23,624 nt of DNA from a bacterium UBP8_UBA817 (lineage in GTDB: Bacteria; Margulisbacteria; Marinamargulisbacteria; UBA817): NCBI GenBank assembly GCA_002296285.1, contig DBHX01000037.1, positions 24,016-47,639 on the forward strand, read 5' to 3'. The notes under the pieces were generated by a model. That model ran no database searches and was not told where the DNA came from. It saw only the letters and a list, made by a program, of their open reading frames with translations. Shown piece by piece: positions 13,608 through 21,512 of this stretch. Position numbers and translations under genes: made by a program. Positions within the stretch are counted from its first letter, which is position 1, and each line of letters begins with the position of its first letter.

Positions 13608-15296
13608 ATGTCAAAAAGAAAATTTTCACAACAAGTTGTTGATGGTGCTGATCGAGCCCCATCCAGAGCCATGTTACGTGCCGTTGGATTTGAAACAGCG
13701 GATTTTGATAAACCCCAAATTGGCGTGGCTTCCACTTGGAGCATGGTCACCCCATGCAACATGCATATCAATGATTTGGCCAAACATAGTGAACACGGGA
13801 TTAATAGTTCTGGTGGAAAAGCGGTGATATTTAATACCATTACGATATCCGATGGCATCTCCATGGGAACAGAAGGCATGAAATATTCCTTAGTTTCCAG
13901 AGAAGTCATTGCAGATTCCATTGAAACCGTTGTCGGATGCCAAGGTTTTGATGGTCTAGTGGCCATTGGTGGATGTGATAAGAACATGCCGGCCTGTGTC
14001 ATGGGAATGATTCGTTTAAATCGCCCAAGTATTTTTGTGTACGGCGGAACGATTTTACCTGGTTGCCACAAAAATAAAGATGTTGATATTGTGTCTGTGT
14101 TTGAAGCCGTTGGAGCTCATGCCAATCAAGCCATTGACGATGATGAACTCACTGATATTGAATGCGCATCCATTCCTGGGCCTGGGTCTTGCGGTGGCAT
14201 GTATACTGCCAATACCATGGCCTGTGCCATTGAAGCATTGGGGCTTAGTTTGCCCAATAGCTCTGCTCAAGCGGCCACATCTGAAGATAAGCAAAAAGAT
14301 TGTGAACAGGCTGGTGAAGCGGTGCTTCATCTTATTGATGAAGATATTCGGCCAAAAGATATTTTAACCAAGGCGTCATTTGAAAATGCAATTACGGTCA
14401 TTACAACACTGGGGGGTTCAACCAATGCCGTCCTTCACCTGATTGCCATGTCAAAAACAGCTGGCATTGATATTTCCATGGATGATTTTACTCGGATTGC
14501 TCAAAAAACACCGGTGATTGCCGATTTAAAACCCAGTGGGAAATACACCATGTCAAAACTGGTTGAGATTGGTGGCATTACACCATTGTTAAAACGCCTG
14601 TTGGATGCTGGGTTGTTGCATGGGGATGCATTAACTGTAACGGGCAAAACAATGGCCCAAAATTTAGCTGCTGTCACTGATTATCCGGCAGATCAAGATG
14701 TTATTTTACCGTTTGATCAACCCATCAAGTCCACCGGTCATTTGGTGGTATGTTATGGTAATATTGCACCAAAGGGTGCTGTGGCCAAAATCAGCGGCAA
14801 AGAAGGCCTATCGTTTACTGGAACGGCACGGGTATACAATTCTGAAGAGATGGCATTAAATGCAATTTTAGATGGAACAATTGTATCTGGAGATGTGATT
14901 GTTATTCGTTATGAAGGGCCCAAAGGGGGGCCTGGAATGCGTGAAATGTTATCTCCGACTTCTGCCGTTATGGGTAAAGGGTTGGGCAAAGATGTTTCCC
15001 TTATTACAGATGGCCGATTTTCTGGTGGAACCCATGGTTTCGTGGTCGGACATATTACCCCTGAAGCCTATGATGGTGGGGTGATTGCCATTATTGAAGA
15101 TGGGGATGAAGTTACCATCAATGCAGACACTCAAGAGGTGAATTTAAATATCGATCCCTCGATCATTTCTGATCGTTTATCACGCTGGAAAAAGCCCGCG
15201 CCTAGATACACCAATGGCGTATTGGCCAAGTATGCGGCGCTGGTTAGCACCGCCTCTGAAGGTGCCACCACAGATCAAAATTTATCCATAAATTAA
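13608..15296 (+). CDS. ilvD: Dihydroxy-acid dehydratase (IlvD)
   Basis: Dehydrates 2,3-dihydroxy-isovalerate and the methylvalerate analogue to the 2-oxo acids in valine, leucine and isoleucine synthesis. 562 residues from the ATG at 13608; an upstream in-frame TTG (13584) would place the ribosome site inside the gene. Cys50 (TPCN), Cys123 (GGCDKNMPA) and Cys195 (GPGSCGGMYTANTM) are the three ligands expected for the 2Fe-2S type. SDGISMGTEGMKYSL and the C-terminal SDGRFSGGTHGFVVGHITPEA are family signatures; in this protein the latter reads TDGRFSGGTHG. No other branched-chain genes are in this window. Two small genes follow on the same strand. Confidence 0.96.
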   Translation: MSKRKFSQQVVDGADRAPSRAMLRAVGFETADFDKPQIGVASTWSMVTPCNMHINDLAKHSEHGINSSGGKAVIFNTITISDGISMGTEGMKYSLVSREVIADSIETVVGCQGFDGLVAIGGCDKNMPACVMGMIRLNRPSIFVYGGTILPGCHKNKDVDIVSVFEAVGAHANQAIDDDELTDIECASIPGPGSCGGMYTANTMACAIEALGLSLPNSSAQAATSEDKQKDCEQAGEAVLHLIDEDIRPKDILTKASFENAITVITTLGGSTNAVLHLIAMSKTAGIDISMDDFTRIAQKTPVIADLKPSGKYTMSKLVEIGGITPLLKRLLDAGLLHGDALTVTGKTMAQNLAAVTDYPADQDVILPFDQPIKSTGHLVVCYGNIAPKGAVAKISGKEGLSFTGTARVYNSEEMALNAILDGTIVSGDVIVIRYEGPKGGPGMREMLSPTSAVMGKGLGKDVSLITDGRFSGGTHGFVVGHITPEAYDGGVIAIIEDGDEVTINADTQEVNLNIDPSIISDRLSRWKKPAPRYTNGVLAKYAALVSTASEGATTDQNLSIN

Positions 15297-15353
15297 CATG
15301 AAATATATGCCTTTTTTGATTCGATATTAATTAAAGAAAAACGGAGGTGCGAA

Positions 15354-15608
15354 ATGTTTAAAGTATTCGATAAAACCAATTTTAATGATATTCGATTTAT
15401 TTCCGAACTGGAAGAAAATGGATTTGATGTCCACAATATTGGTGGATCGCATGAATCCGATTTTTCACATGGTGAAGTTTATCGATGTAATAATGGCCAA
15501 TACCAAATTGCCGGAAAAACGGGTGCCATATTAACATGCAACGCCAATGTATTCTTTAAAACATTGATTGATGTTGAAAAACAATTTAAATACAATTTAT
15601 TTGGTTAA
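15354..15608 (+). CDS. Small soluble protein of unknown function
   Basis: 84 residues, with a strong ribosome site (CGGAGGTG) before the ATG at 15354. The first third is a likely helix (NDIRFISELEENGFDVHNIGG). The centre contains Ser, His and Asp clusters (GSHESDFSHGE) and two Cys (YRCNNGQYQ and LTCNANV). The end is helical and basic. There is no signal peptide or membrane segment. I do not recognise a family; two Cys and two His could bind a metal but their spacing fits no pattern I know. It lies 57 nt after ilvD and 16 nt before an FmdB-type zinc ribbon gene, so the three may share a transcript. Confidence 0.75.
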   Translation: MFKVFDKTNFNDIRFISELEENGFDVHNIGGSHESDFSHGEVYRCNNGQYQIAGKTGAILTCNANVFFKTLIDVEKQFKYNLFG

Positions 15609-15624
15609 ATAAAGGGGGACGTCA

Positions 15625-15804
15625 ATGCCAACATATACGTATCGTTGCAATACATGCAAAGAACTAACTGAAGTCAATCAATCCATTCATGATATTCCGT
15701 TAAGCCACTGCTTAAAATGCAATGGTGAAACCAACCGAATTATCACGTCAGATTTTAGCATTCAATTTAAAGGCTCCGGCTTTTATTGCACAGATAGTAA
15801 ATAA
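15625..15804 (+). CDS. FmdB-family zinc ribbon protein
   Basis: A 59-residue protein starting MPTYTYRCNTCKELTEV, with a GGGGGA ribosome site 4-9 nt upstream. The start P-x-Y-x-Y-x-C-x-x-C is the hallmark of the FmdB/CxxC_CxxC_SSSS regulatory-protein family. Cys8, Cys11, Cys29 and Cys32 make the two CxxC pairs of a zinc ribbon. The end FKGSGFYCTDSK matches the family C-terminus, where a conserved F-K-G-x-G-F-Y-x-T-D motif is usual. The role of this family is generally unproven; regulatory roles have been proposed. It follows the unknown 84-residue gene by 16 nt. Confidence 0.88.
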   Translation: MPTYTYRCNTCKELTEVNQSIHDIPLSHCLKCNGETNRIITSDFSIQFKGSGFYCTDSK

Positions 15805-15828
15805 TTTTTCCTTTTCAGGATTTTAGAG

Positions 15829-15837
15829 TGCTATAAT
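15829..15837 (+). promoter_or_regulatory. folP extended -10 promoter, leaderless layout
   Basis: TGCTATAAT (15829-15837) is a perfect extended -10 box. Seven nucleotides separate it from a GTG start at 15845. A GGAG at 15840-15843 is too close to that GTG to act as a normal ribosome site, so a leaderless message is the simplest reading. Confidence 0.6.
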
Positions 15838-15844
15838 TTGGAGA

Positions 15845-16660
15845 GTGTCGTCCAATCATCAATTAATCACATTGTTAGAAACACATGCCCCCATTATTAT
15901 GGGGATTGTTAATGCTACTCCGGACTCTTTCTATGATGGTGGACAACCTTTAGATGCAATCAAACACTGCATTGATGATATGCAATCGTTAAACGTTGAT
16001 ATTATTGATTTAGGTGCTGAATCATCTCGTCCAGGAGCTCAACCCATCTCAAGCACAGAAGAAATTGATCGATTGCGAGACCCATTATTGCATGCATCCA
16101 CCCATACAACAGCGGTGTTATCGGTGGATACCTATAAACCAGAAACGGCTGAATTTGCCTTAACCAATGGGGCATCCATCATTAATGATATTACTGGCGG
16201 AGAGTCAGATGACTTATTGCATGTCATTGCAAAGCATAACGGCGCTATTGTTCTTATGCATAAACAGGGGGCACCCTCACAAATGCAAAAAAAACCATCC
16301 TATGAAAACGTCATCGATGACATCTATCATTATTTGGCGCAACAAATTCAAAAGGTTCAATCATTTGGGATTACCACCATTATGATTGATCCAGGGATTG
16401 GATTTGGGAAAACACTTGAACATAATCTTTTGATTTTAAAGCACCTTGACCGATTTCGTTCATTGAAATGCCCACTATTGATTGGCACTTCCAATAAGTC
16501 ATTCATTGGTCAGCTAACCCACGCAACTGTGGATGAGCGAGTCCCTGGCTCAATTGCATCGGCCATCGCCTGTTATGAAAAAGGGGCACAAATTTTTCGT
16601 GTTCATAATGTCAAAGAAACACAACAAGCCTTTGATGTTTTTAGGGCCATCCATGAATGA
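15845..16660 (+). CDS. folP: Dihydropteroate synthase (FolP)
   Basis: Condenses p-aminobenzoate with 6-hydroxymethyl-dihydropterin pyrophosphate to give dihydropteroate; the target of sulfonamides. 271 residues from GTG. MGIVNATPDSFYDGG (19-33) is the first DHPS signature and GAESSRPGA (57-65) the second. SVDTYKPETA, INDITGG, MHKQG, IDPGIGFGKT and GTSNKSFIG follow, covering the pterin-binding TIM barrel. It uses the product of the pabB-pabC pair found earlier in the window. It overlaps folK by 8 nt and begins a folP-folK-tsaE operon. No second start with a ribosome site is apparent. Confidence 0.95.
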   Translation: MSSNHQLITLLETHAPIIMGIVNATPDSFYDGGQPLDAIKHCIDDMQSLNVDIIDLGAESSRPGAQPISSTEEIDRLRDPLLHASTHTTAVLSVDTYKPETAEFALTNGASIINDITGGESDDLLHVIAKHNGAIVLMHKQGAPSQMQKKPSYENVIDDIYHYLAQQIQKVQSFGITTIMIDPGIGFGKTLEHNLLILKHLDRFRSLKCPLLIGTSNKSFIGQLTHATVDERVPGSIASAIACYEKGAQIFRVHNVKETQQAFDVFRAIHE

Positions 16661-17117
16661 TGTTTACTTGGGCCTGGGCTCAAACATCGGCAAACGAGAA
16701 AAAAACATTGAAACGGCACTTGATCACTTGCAAGCACATGATGATATTGCACTGGTTCAGATTTCAAAACATTATGAAACCATGGCCGTGTCTCAATACA
16801 AACAACCCAACTTCATTAACTCTGCGGCCAGGATATCAACATTGTTAACACCATTGGAATTATTGGATGTCACTGAAGCCATCGAAACCTCCATGGGACG
16901 AGCATCCAAAGGATTGGGCGATCCTCGATCGATTGATATCGACATCTTATTTTACAATCAGGATATCATATCAACCGACCGACTCACCATCCCACATTCC
17001 TTTGCTCATGAACGTCTTTTTGTCCTCAACCCTTTGAGTGATATTGCCCCGGATTTCATTCACCCTATTTTAAATCGCTCAATTGCTGAACTAAAAACCG
17101 ATCTCGATGGGTATTGA
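16653..17117 (+). CDS. folK: Hydroxymethyl-dihydropterin pyrophosphokinase (FolK)
   Basis: Transfers pyrophosphate from ATP to 6-hydroxymethyl-7,8-dihydropterin, making the FolP substrate. 154 residues from the ATG at 16653, typical of stand-alone FolK. VYLGLGSNIGKREKNIETAL is the N-terminal signature, QPNFINSAARI the next, and GDPRSIDIDILFY the HPPK signature with the Mg-binding Asp pair, followed by LTIPHSFAHERLFVLNPL. The frame extends 120 bases further upstream inside folP, but only the ATG at 16653 fits the family start. It overlaps folP by 8 nt and tsaE by about 11 nt, so all three are coupled. Confidence 0.95.
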   Translation: MNDVYLGLGSNIGKREKNIETALDHLQAHDDIALVQISKHYETMAVSQYKQPNFINSAARISTLLTPLELLDVTEAIETSMGRASKGLGDPRSIDIDILFYNQDIISTDRLTIPHSFAHERLFVLNPLSDIAPDFIHPILNRSIAELKTDLDGY

Positions 17118-17565
17118 TATGGATCATGTATCAATAACGATTAATGATGAGCACGATTTACAGATATTCTGTAAAAAATTAGCCCCATTGATTACAGCCC
17201 CCTTGGTTGTTGGCCTTACTGGGACCATGGGAAGTGGAAAAACCACCTTTGTTCGTTCCATTTGCCAAGAACTAAACTCAACGGATTGGGTCAACTCACC
17301 AACATACTCAATTATTCAACGTTACTCCTCTCCAATATTCGATATTTGCCACATTGATTTATACCGCCTCAATGGTGAGATGGACATTGATTTATTGGAT
17401 ATTCCCTCCCTTATCGCCCACAATACCATTGTATTTATTGAATGGATTGATAAAACCCATCAGTTTGAACCTGATGTCACCATTCATATGACAACGATTG
17501 ATGAATCAAAACGAGCCATTACACTCAAGACTCTCAACCCAGATTGGATTCAACCATTTAAATAA
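17107..17565 (+). CDS. tsaE: tRNA threonylcarbamoyladenosine synthesis ATPase (TsaE)
   Basis: The ATPase of the TsaBDE complex that makes t6A37 on ANN-reading tRNAs. 152 residues from 17107, or 148 from the ATG at 17119, which sits right after the folK stop and is equally plausible. The P-loop GTMGSGKT (39-46), WVNSPTYSI switch region, HIDLYRLN and VFIEWIDK are family motifs in the expected order. Its pairing with the folate genes has no clear functional reason and probably reflects operon packing. Its 3' end overlaps the minus-strand DegV-domain gene by 8 nt. Confidence 0.92.
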   Translation: MGIDMDHVSITINDEHDLQIFCKKLAPLITAPLVVGLTGTMGSGKTTFVRSICQELNSTDWVNSPTYSIIQRYSSPIFDICHIDLYRLNGEMDIDLLDIPSLIAHNTIVFIEWIDKTHQFEPDVTIHMTTIDESKRAITLKTLNPDWIQPFK

Positions 17566-19267
17566 TGCATATTCCCACCAATTCAGGACCAAAAAATTGT
17601 GTGGTTAAACTTCCTACCGATTGCAATGACACTTTTACTGATGGGTATTTAACTTTCATTTGATTCCTCATTTTGATAGCCTCACGATACACACCACGAT
17701 ACTCAACACAAATTCGTGTTACTTTTCGTTTTTCTGTGGCAATGGCCTCGTCAACGGCTGAGATTAACGATGCAAACGCCGATTCCTTCGTGTATGATAC
17801 TGATTGGATGGTTAATTTTTTATCCAGTTCAATCACTGGAATAAAGTGAAACAACCGCATTTGGACTTTCTTTTGTGTATCCGCCAAGTCCATCACCCAT
17901 TGATGATTTTTCACAAAATCAAATTCCAATGGGCACACCCAATGGCGATAAGAACGGACCAATTGTTGGGCTAATTTATTGACTTCAACGGGTGAATAAT
18001 TGTTTTTTATGGCATCGACCAATTCATAAATCATTAGGCCTAAACCAACCCCATTGGCATTGGTATTATACACATGAATGTCTAAATCAGGGATATTTTG
18101 CTCATCAATGTGTTCTTTGGCTGCCAAAGCGGCCTTGTATGTTTTTTTCAAATTCCGATTCAAATGGAGTGAAATAATAAAATGATACCCCTCTTCATAC
18201 AACCGCTTGTATTCCTCGTAAATGGCATAATGAGAGTCTTCAGCGACCTGGACTTTTCGAATGTAATCCTGAGGATCAATTTCCATTAATGCGGCCACAT
18301 TATCGGTCACGATAGCTACTTTAAATAGATTAGCATCCTCAGATAACCGACCCATTTGAACCAACATCTGAGACACTACCGATGAAATTACAAATAGCGG
18401 CTGAATATTTGCAATTTGAATAATGGCTGAAATAAACGGATTCAATTGCTTCACCAAGTCCATGTTATTCAAGGTGCCAAAGGCTTTGGCATGACCAACC
18501 GTTTTTTCATCGCTCTGAAGGGCGATATCTGCCGTGACGCCACCCTGAGGACCCAGCTCAATTTTAATTGAGTTTGATTTATTCCTAACCGTATTTTTAT
18601 CAAATACCATTTCATCAACACCATCCAATCCTGAAAGATTAACGGCATTCGATGCGCCTAGGACATCCAAATTTGATGATTTTGGAACCGATGAAAGATC
18701 GGATACTTGTTTTGGAGAGACGCCAATATCTAAGTTTTGAGAAACATCCAACTGATTAATCCCTTGAAGAACCTGCTGAATGGTTGATTTTAAAGACTCA
18801 TTTTTTATCTGACCAATATTATTTGATAAGATGGTTTGAAGCGCTTTTGAATACTCTGGATTTAAACTTTCTCTAGCGACCACTTCCATTTTTGTTATTA
18901 ATTGATTTAAAAAAGAAATATCAATGCCAACATCCCCACCCAATTCAGTGCTTAATATGGACAATAAATCCATCATGACTGCATCGAGAACCGAGTTTTT
19001 CAAATTCAAGATCATACTCACCATGGTTGAATTAAAATCTGGCAATTTATTTGAACCAATGAGTTGCGTTAATTGCCGGGCATCGGGCACCGATAATTCC
19101 CCCTGCTGCACAAGTTTGGTTTGAATATTTTGAAATTGTTTTAAAGCATCCAACTTTTTTATTTGATTGGTGTCTTGAGTATTGACACCATTTATTGGCT
19201 TCAATTCATTGATTTTATTATTTAAAATATCGCCAAAATCTCCTGGCCCATTTGGAATTGAACTCAT
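17558..19267 (-). CDS. Long helical N-terminal region fused to a divergent DegV-type domain
   Basis: 569 residues. From about residue 315 the sequence follows DegV (fatty-acid binding, FakB-like) proteins: FKVAIVTDN, YEEGYHFIISLHL, LKKTYKAALAA, HVYNTNANGVGLGLMIYELV, and near the end FGPELVGI where DegV has TGPGALGI. The ligand-contacting positions differ: TDS is TDN, SSKLSGTY is NRNLKKTY, and the SQPS segment is missing, so the domain is shortened and may not bind fatty acid. Residues 1-310 are Gln-, Asn- and Leu-rich helix-like sequence (QQVLQGINQLD, for example) with no signal peptide and no family I recognise. A strong hydrophobic stretch occurs at 279-303. A -10 box ends 6 nt before the ATG. 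Confidence 0.7.
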   Translation of the reverse strand: MSSIPNGPGDFGDILNNKINELKPINGVNTQDTNQIKKLDALKQFQNIQTKLVQQGELSVPDARQLTQLIGSNKLPDFNSTMVSMILNLKNSVLDAVMMDLLSILSTELGGDVGIDISFLNQLITKMEVVARESLNPEYSKALQTILSNNIGQIKNESLKSTIQQVLQGINQLDVSQNLDIGVSPKQVSDLSSVPKSSNLDVLGASNAVNLSGLDGVDEMVFDKNTVRNKSNSIKIELGPQGGVTADIALQSDEKTVGHAKAFGTLNNMDLVKQLNPFISAIIQIANIQPLFVISSVVSQMLVQMGRLSEDANLFKVAIVTDNVAALMEIDPQDYIRKVQVAEDSHYAIYEEYKRLYEEGYHFIISLHLNRNLKKTYKAALAAKEHIDEQNIPDLDIHVYNTNANGVGLGLMIYELVDAIKNNYSPVEVNKLAQQLVRSYRHWVCPLEFDFVKNHQWVMDLADTQKKVQMRLFHFIPVIELDKKLTIQSVSYTKESAFASLISAVDEAIATEKRKVTRICVEYRGVYREAIKMRNQMKVKYPSVKVSLQSVGSLTTQFFGPELVGICII

Positions 19268-19273
19268 GTATTT

Positions 19274-19279
19274 ATTATA
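19274..19279 (-). promoter_or_regulatory. -10 box of the DegV-domain gene, leaderless layout
   Basis: A perfect TATAAT on the minus strand, with 6 nt to the ATG at 19267. No good -35 box is seen at 16-18 nt. No ribosome site is present. Confidence 0.5.
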
Positions 19280-19464
19280 GTACTCAAAATTATGAAGAAC
19301 TAGCCTTTATTCGTCTTTTTGTGCCTAAAGAAAATTAAATGTTTAACGCTTCCCGATATGGGGTATATATAAATGATTCATACTGAGGGGGGCAATCCTC
19401 ATAATAGCCTCATTAATCTTTCTGGCCAATTTTCTTCAATATTGCCTTCCTCTTGAATCGGGTG

Positions 19465-20301
19465 CTAGAAAACAAGATCAAGACGAATCCCTGCTTGAAC
19501 AACAGACGTTGAATAATTTTCCGCAAGCTCAAACGTAGGGGATAAACCGACTTGTGAAAAAGAGGCTTCCAATAAGGTCTTAACGAAATCATTGTTTTCA
19601 TCTGGTGAAAATTGCAATTGATCATACTGAACATATAAGGCCAAATTATTGGTCAGGTTAAACCCCGCCCCAATCTGAAATCCCATTGCCCCTTCCAAGT
19701 CCATGGAAACACTTTGGTTGAATTGATCACTTGCCAATTCTAGTGTACCAGATGACATGTTCACCCCACCATAAACATGGAATGCCTCAGATAGATTTAA
19801 CTGCAAATTGGCATAAAGCAACGACAGCTGACTCGCTATGTACGTCCCATTTGCTATGGGACCATGGTTTGATTGCCCCATTGAAGAAACCTCAATATCA
19901 TACCCTTTGACTTCACTTAATGCTTTGTACCCGATAGAAAAACCAAACCGTTCGTTGGCAGGGATATACAGTTCAAGGCCATACCCAAATGACATATTGT
20001 CTTTATCAGGAATGCTTGTCAAATCCATCACCCAATTGTTTTGTTGATTGTAATTCCCTTGAAATTTCATTTCATAGGATGTTTCAAAATTATTAGGAAA
20101 TGCAGGCCCTCCAAGCATACTCAAACGAAATTTTGATGCGCTTTTTTTGGATGCCTGTTGTGGGGCGGCTTCCTTTTCTGTAACGATTGGCGAGTTTGAT
20201 GTTTCTGTACTGCCATCCGTTGTTGTGGTTGTCGTTGTGGTTTGGGCATAATTTAATGTTGTTGAAATTAAGATTAAACCACATAATATGATGGATCTCA
20301 T
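19465..20301 (-). CDS. Outer-membrane beta-barrel protein, small OmpA/OmpW-like type
   Basis: 278 residues. The signal peptide ends LNYA-QT near residue 19. It is followed by a run of eight Thr and a Ser/Thr/Glu-rich linker to about residue 58. From FRLSMLGGPAFPN onward there are alternating strands (FGFSIGYKALSEV, LLYANLQLNLSEAFHVYGGVN, MGFQIGAGFNLTNNLALYVQYDQL) typical of eight-stranded outer-membrane barrels, and the protein ends GIRLDLVF with terminal Phe. No OmpA peptidoglycan-binding domain is present. The ATG at 20301 has an AGGGAG ribosome site and a good promoter further upstream. The function is probably structural or a small pore, but is unknown. Confidence 0.75.
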   Translation of the reverse strand: MRSIILCGLILISTTLNYAQTTTTTTTTDGSTETSNSPIVTEKEAAPQQASKKSASKFRLSMLGGPAFPNNFETSYEMKFQGNYNQQNNWVMDLTSIPDKDNMSFGYGLELYIPANERFGFSIGYKALSEVKGYDIEVSSMGQSNHGPIANGTYIASQLSLLYANLQLNLSEAFHVYGGVNMSSGTLELASDQFNQSVSMDLEGAMGFQIGAGFNLTNNLALYVQYDQLQFSPDENNDFVKTLLEASFSQVGLSPTFELAENYSTSVVQAGIRLDLVF

Positions 20302-20336
20302 AATTTATGCTCCCTATATTGTCTTTCGTGGCATTA

Positions 20337-20365
20337 AGTATAAAATATTGGCCATTCTTTTTCAA
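20337..20365 (-). promoter_or_regulatory. Promoter of the small barrel gene
   Basis: On the minus strand TTGAAA (20365-20360), a 17-nt spacer and TATACT (20342-20337). A leader of about 30 nt with AGGGAG precedes the ATG. It is divergent from the tRNA-Val promoter. Confidence 0.65.
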
Positions 20366-20390
20366 TCTGCGTGTATTTTCTTCTATTTAT

Positions 20391-20419
20391 TTGTCACCAT
20401 CTCACAAACAAAATATAAT
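20391..20419 (+). promoter_or_regulatory. tRNA-Val promoter
   Basis: TTGTCA (20391-20396), a 17-nt spacer and a perfect TATAAT (20414-20419), ending 8 nt before the tRNA. The same -35, TTGTCA, appears before the tRNA-Leu gene at the right edge. Confidence 0.75.
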
Positions 20420-20427
20420 ACAAAGAC

Positions 20428-20504
20428 GGGCGGTTAGCTCAGTTGGTTAGAGCGTTAGCTTGACATGCTAGAGGTCACTGGTTCGATTCCAGTATCGCCC
20501 ACCA
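20428..20504 (+). tRNA. tRNA-Val (anticodon GAC), CCA encoded
   Basis: A complete cloverleaf of 77 nt including an encoded CCA end. The acceptor stem GGGCGGT pairs with ATCGCCC, the D-stem is GCTC/GAGC, the anticodon stem TTAGC pairs with GCTAG around the loop TTGACAT, and the T-arm is ACTGG-TTCGATT-CCAGT. The anticodon GAC reads GUC and GUU codons. The mltG start codon follows only 8 nt after the CCA. Confidence 0.95.
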
Positions 20505-20512
20505 AACTTATT

Positions 20513-21469
20513 ATGAAGCTACTATTTATTTTTATCTTTTTCATTGTTCCGATTTACTCAATACCCATAACCATTCCCGTTGGTTCAAATGCAAAGTGGG
20601 TCGCTGAACACTTAAAGCAAAAAGAAATCATCAAAAGTTCTCGTCTTTTCTATTTGTATTTAAGAACCAATAATTTAAGCACTCAGCTTCACTCTGGTGA
20701 ATTTGACATTCCTCAAGATGCCCCGTATAAGGAAATTTCAGATATTTTAATTGGTAAAAAGCAACTCTATGTTTCCGTTACTATTCCCGAAGGCTACACC
20801 ATTCAAGAAATTGCAAATAAACTTGTCGATAAAAAAATAATTAAGGATGCAACAACGTTTTTACGTTATGTGTCAAAACAACCGCCCTCCAAAATTAATG
20901 CTTTGCTTTCAAACAAAACCCTATCATCATTTGAGGGCATCTTGTTTCCAGACACCTATTATTTCACAAAATACTCATCGAATAGCATGGTCTACAAAGC
21001 ATTCATTAAGCGATTTAACCAAGTTTTCGTTAACGAGTACAACGCCAAAAAAAACCCTAAACTCTCGTTTTATGATACCCTCATCCTTGCATCAATTATT
21101 GAAAAAGAAGCTGGAACCATCAACGAAATGGCCACAATATCTGGCGTATTTCATAACCGCCTTAGAAAAAAAATGTATTTGGCATCGTGCCCAACGGTGG
21201 GGTATGCCATGGGACAACCTCGAAAAAAATCATTAACCTATAACGACCTAAAGTATAAATCGCCATATAATACCTATCAAAATAAAGGCTTGCCCCCTGC
21301 ACCGATTGCGTCTCCAGGTAAACGGGCATTTCGCGCCGCATTAAACCCAGAGAAAACACCCTACTTATATTTTGTTGCTAAAAATGATGGCAGTGGTGAA
21401 CATGTGTTTTCACTGACGTTAAAAGACCATCTTCTGAATCAAAAAAAGATCTTGGCGCAAACAAAATAA
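20513..21469 (+). CDS. mltG: Endolytic murein transglycosylase MltG
   Basis: Cleaves nascent peptidoglycan strands at the inner membrane and is thought to terminate glycan chains. 318 residues from the ATG at 20513; the frame extends into the tRNA but cannot start there. The N-terminus (KLLFIFIFFIVPIYS) is a membrane anchor, followed by a LysM-like region near residues 90-120 (VTIPEGYTIQEIANKL). The catalytic motif IIEKEAG is present, with SGVFHNRL, and CPTVGYAMG where most family members have DPTV. YNTYQNKGLPPAPIASPG and YLYFVAKNDGSGEHVFS follow. There is no separate promoter or ribosome site, so it is probably expressed by processing of a tRNA-Val-mltG transcript. Confidence 0.93.
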   Translation: MKLLFIFIFFIVPIYSIPITIPVGSNAKWVAEHLKQKEIIKSSRLFYLYLRTNNLSTQLHSGEFDIPQDAPYKEISDILIGKKQLYVSVTIPEGYTIQEIANKLVDKKIIKDATTFLRYVSKQPPSKINALLSNKTLSSFEGILFPDTYYFTKYSSNSMVYKAFIKRFNQVFVNEYNAKKNPKLSFYDTLILASIIEKEAGTINEMATISGVFHNRLRKKMYLASCPTVGYAMGQPRKKSLTYNDLKYKSPYNTYQNKGLPPAPIASPGKRAFRAALNPEKTPYLYFVAKNDGSGEHVFSLTLKDHLLNQKKILAQTK

Positions 21470-21512
21470 CTGATCATATCATTTTCTAATATTTGTATTT
21501 TTCAGCGATTCC

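Noticed and set aside
13526..14071. Minus-strand ORF of 181 codons opposite ilvD
   Set aside because: A shadow of the strongly conserved ilvD frame; no ribosome site and no recognisable domain.
14035..14367. 110-codon plus-strand frame inside ilvD
   Set aside because: Out of phase with ilvD motifs; a shadow.
19384..19401. TGAGG/CCTCA hairpin downstream of the small barrel gene
   Set aside because: Stem of only 5 bp and no T run on either strand, so it is not a convincing terminator.
20847..21236. 129-codon plus-strand frame inside mltG
   Set aside because: Out of phase with mltG catalytic motifs; a shadow.
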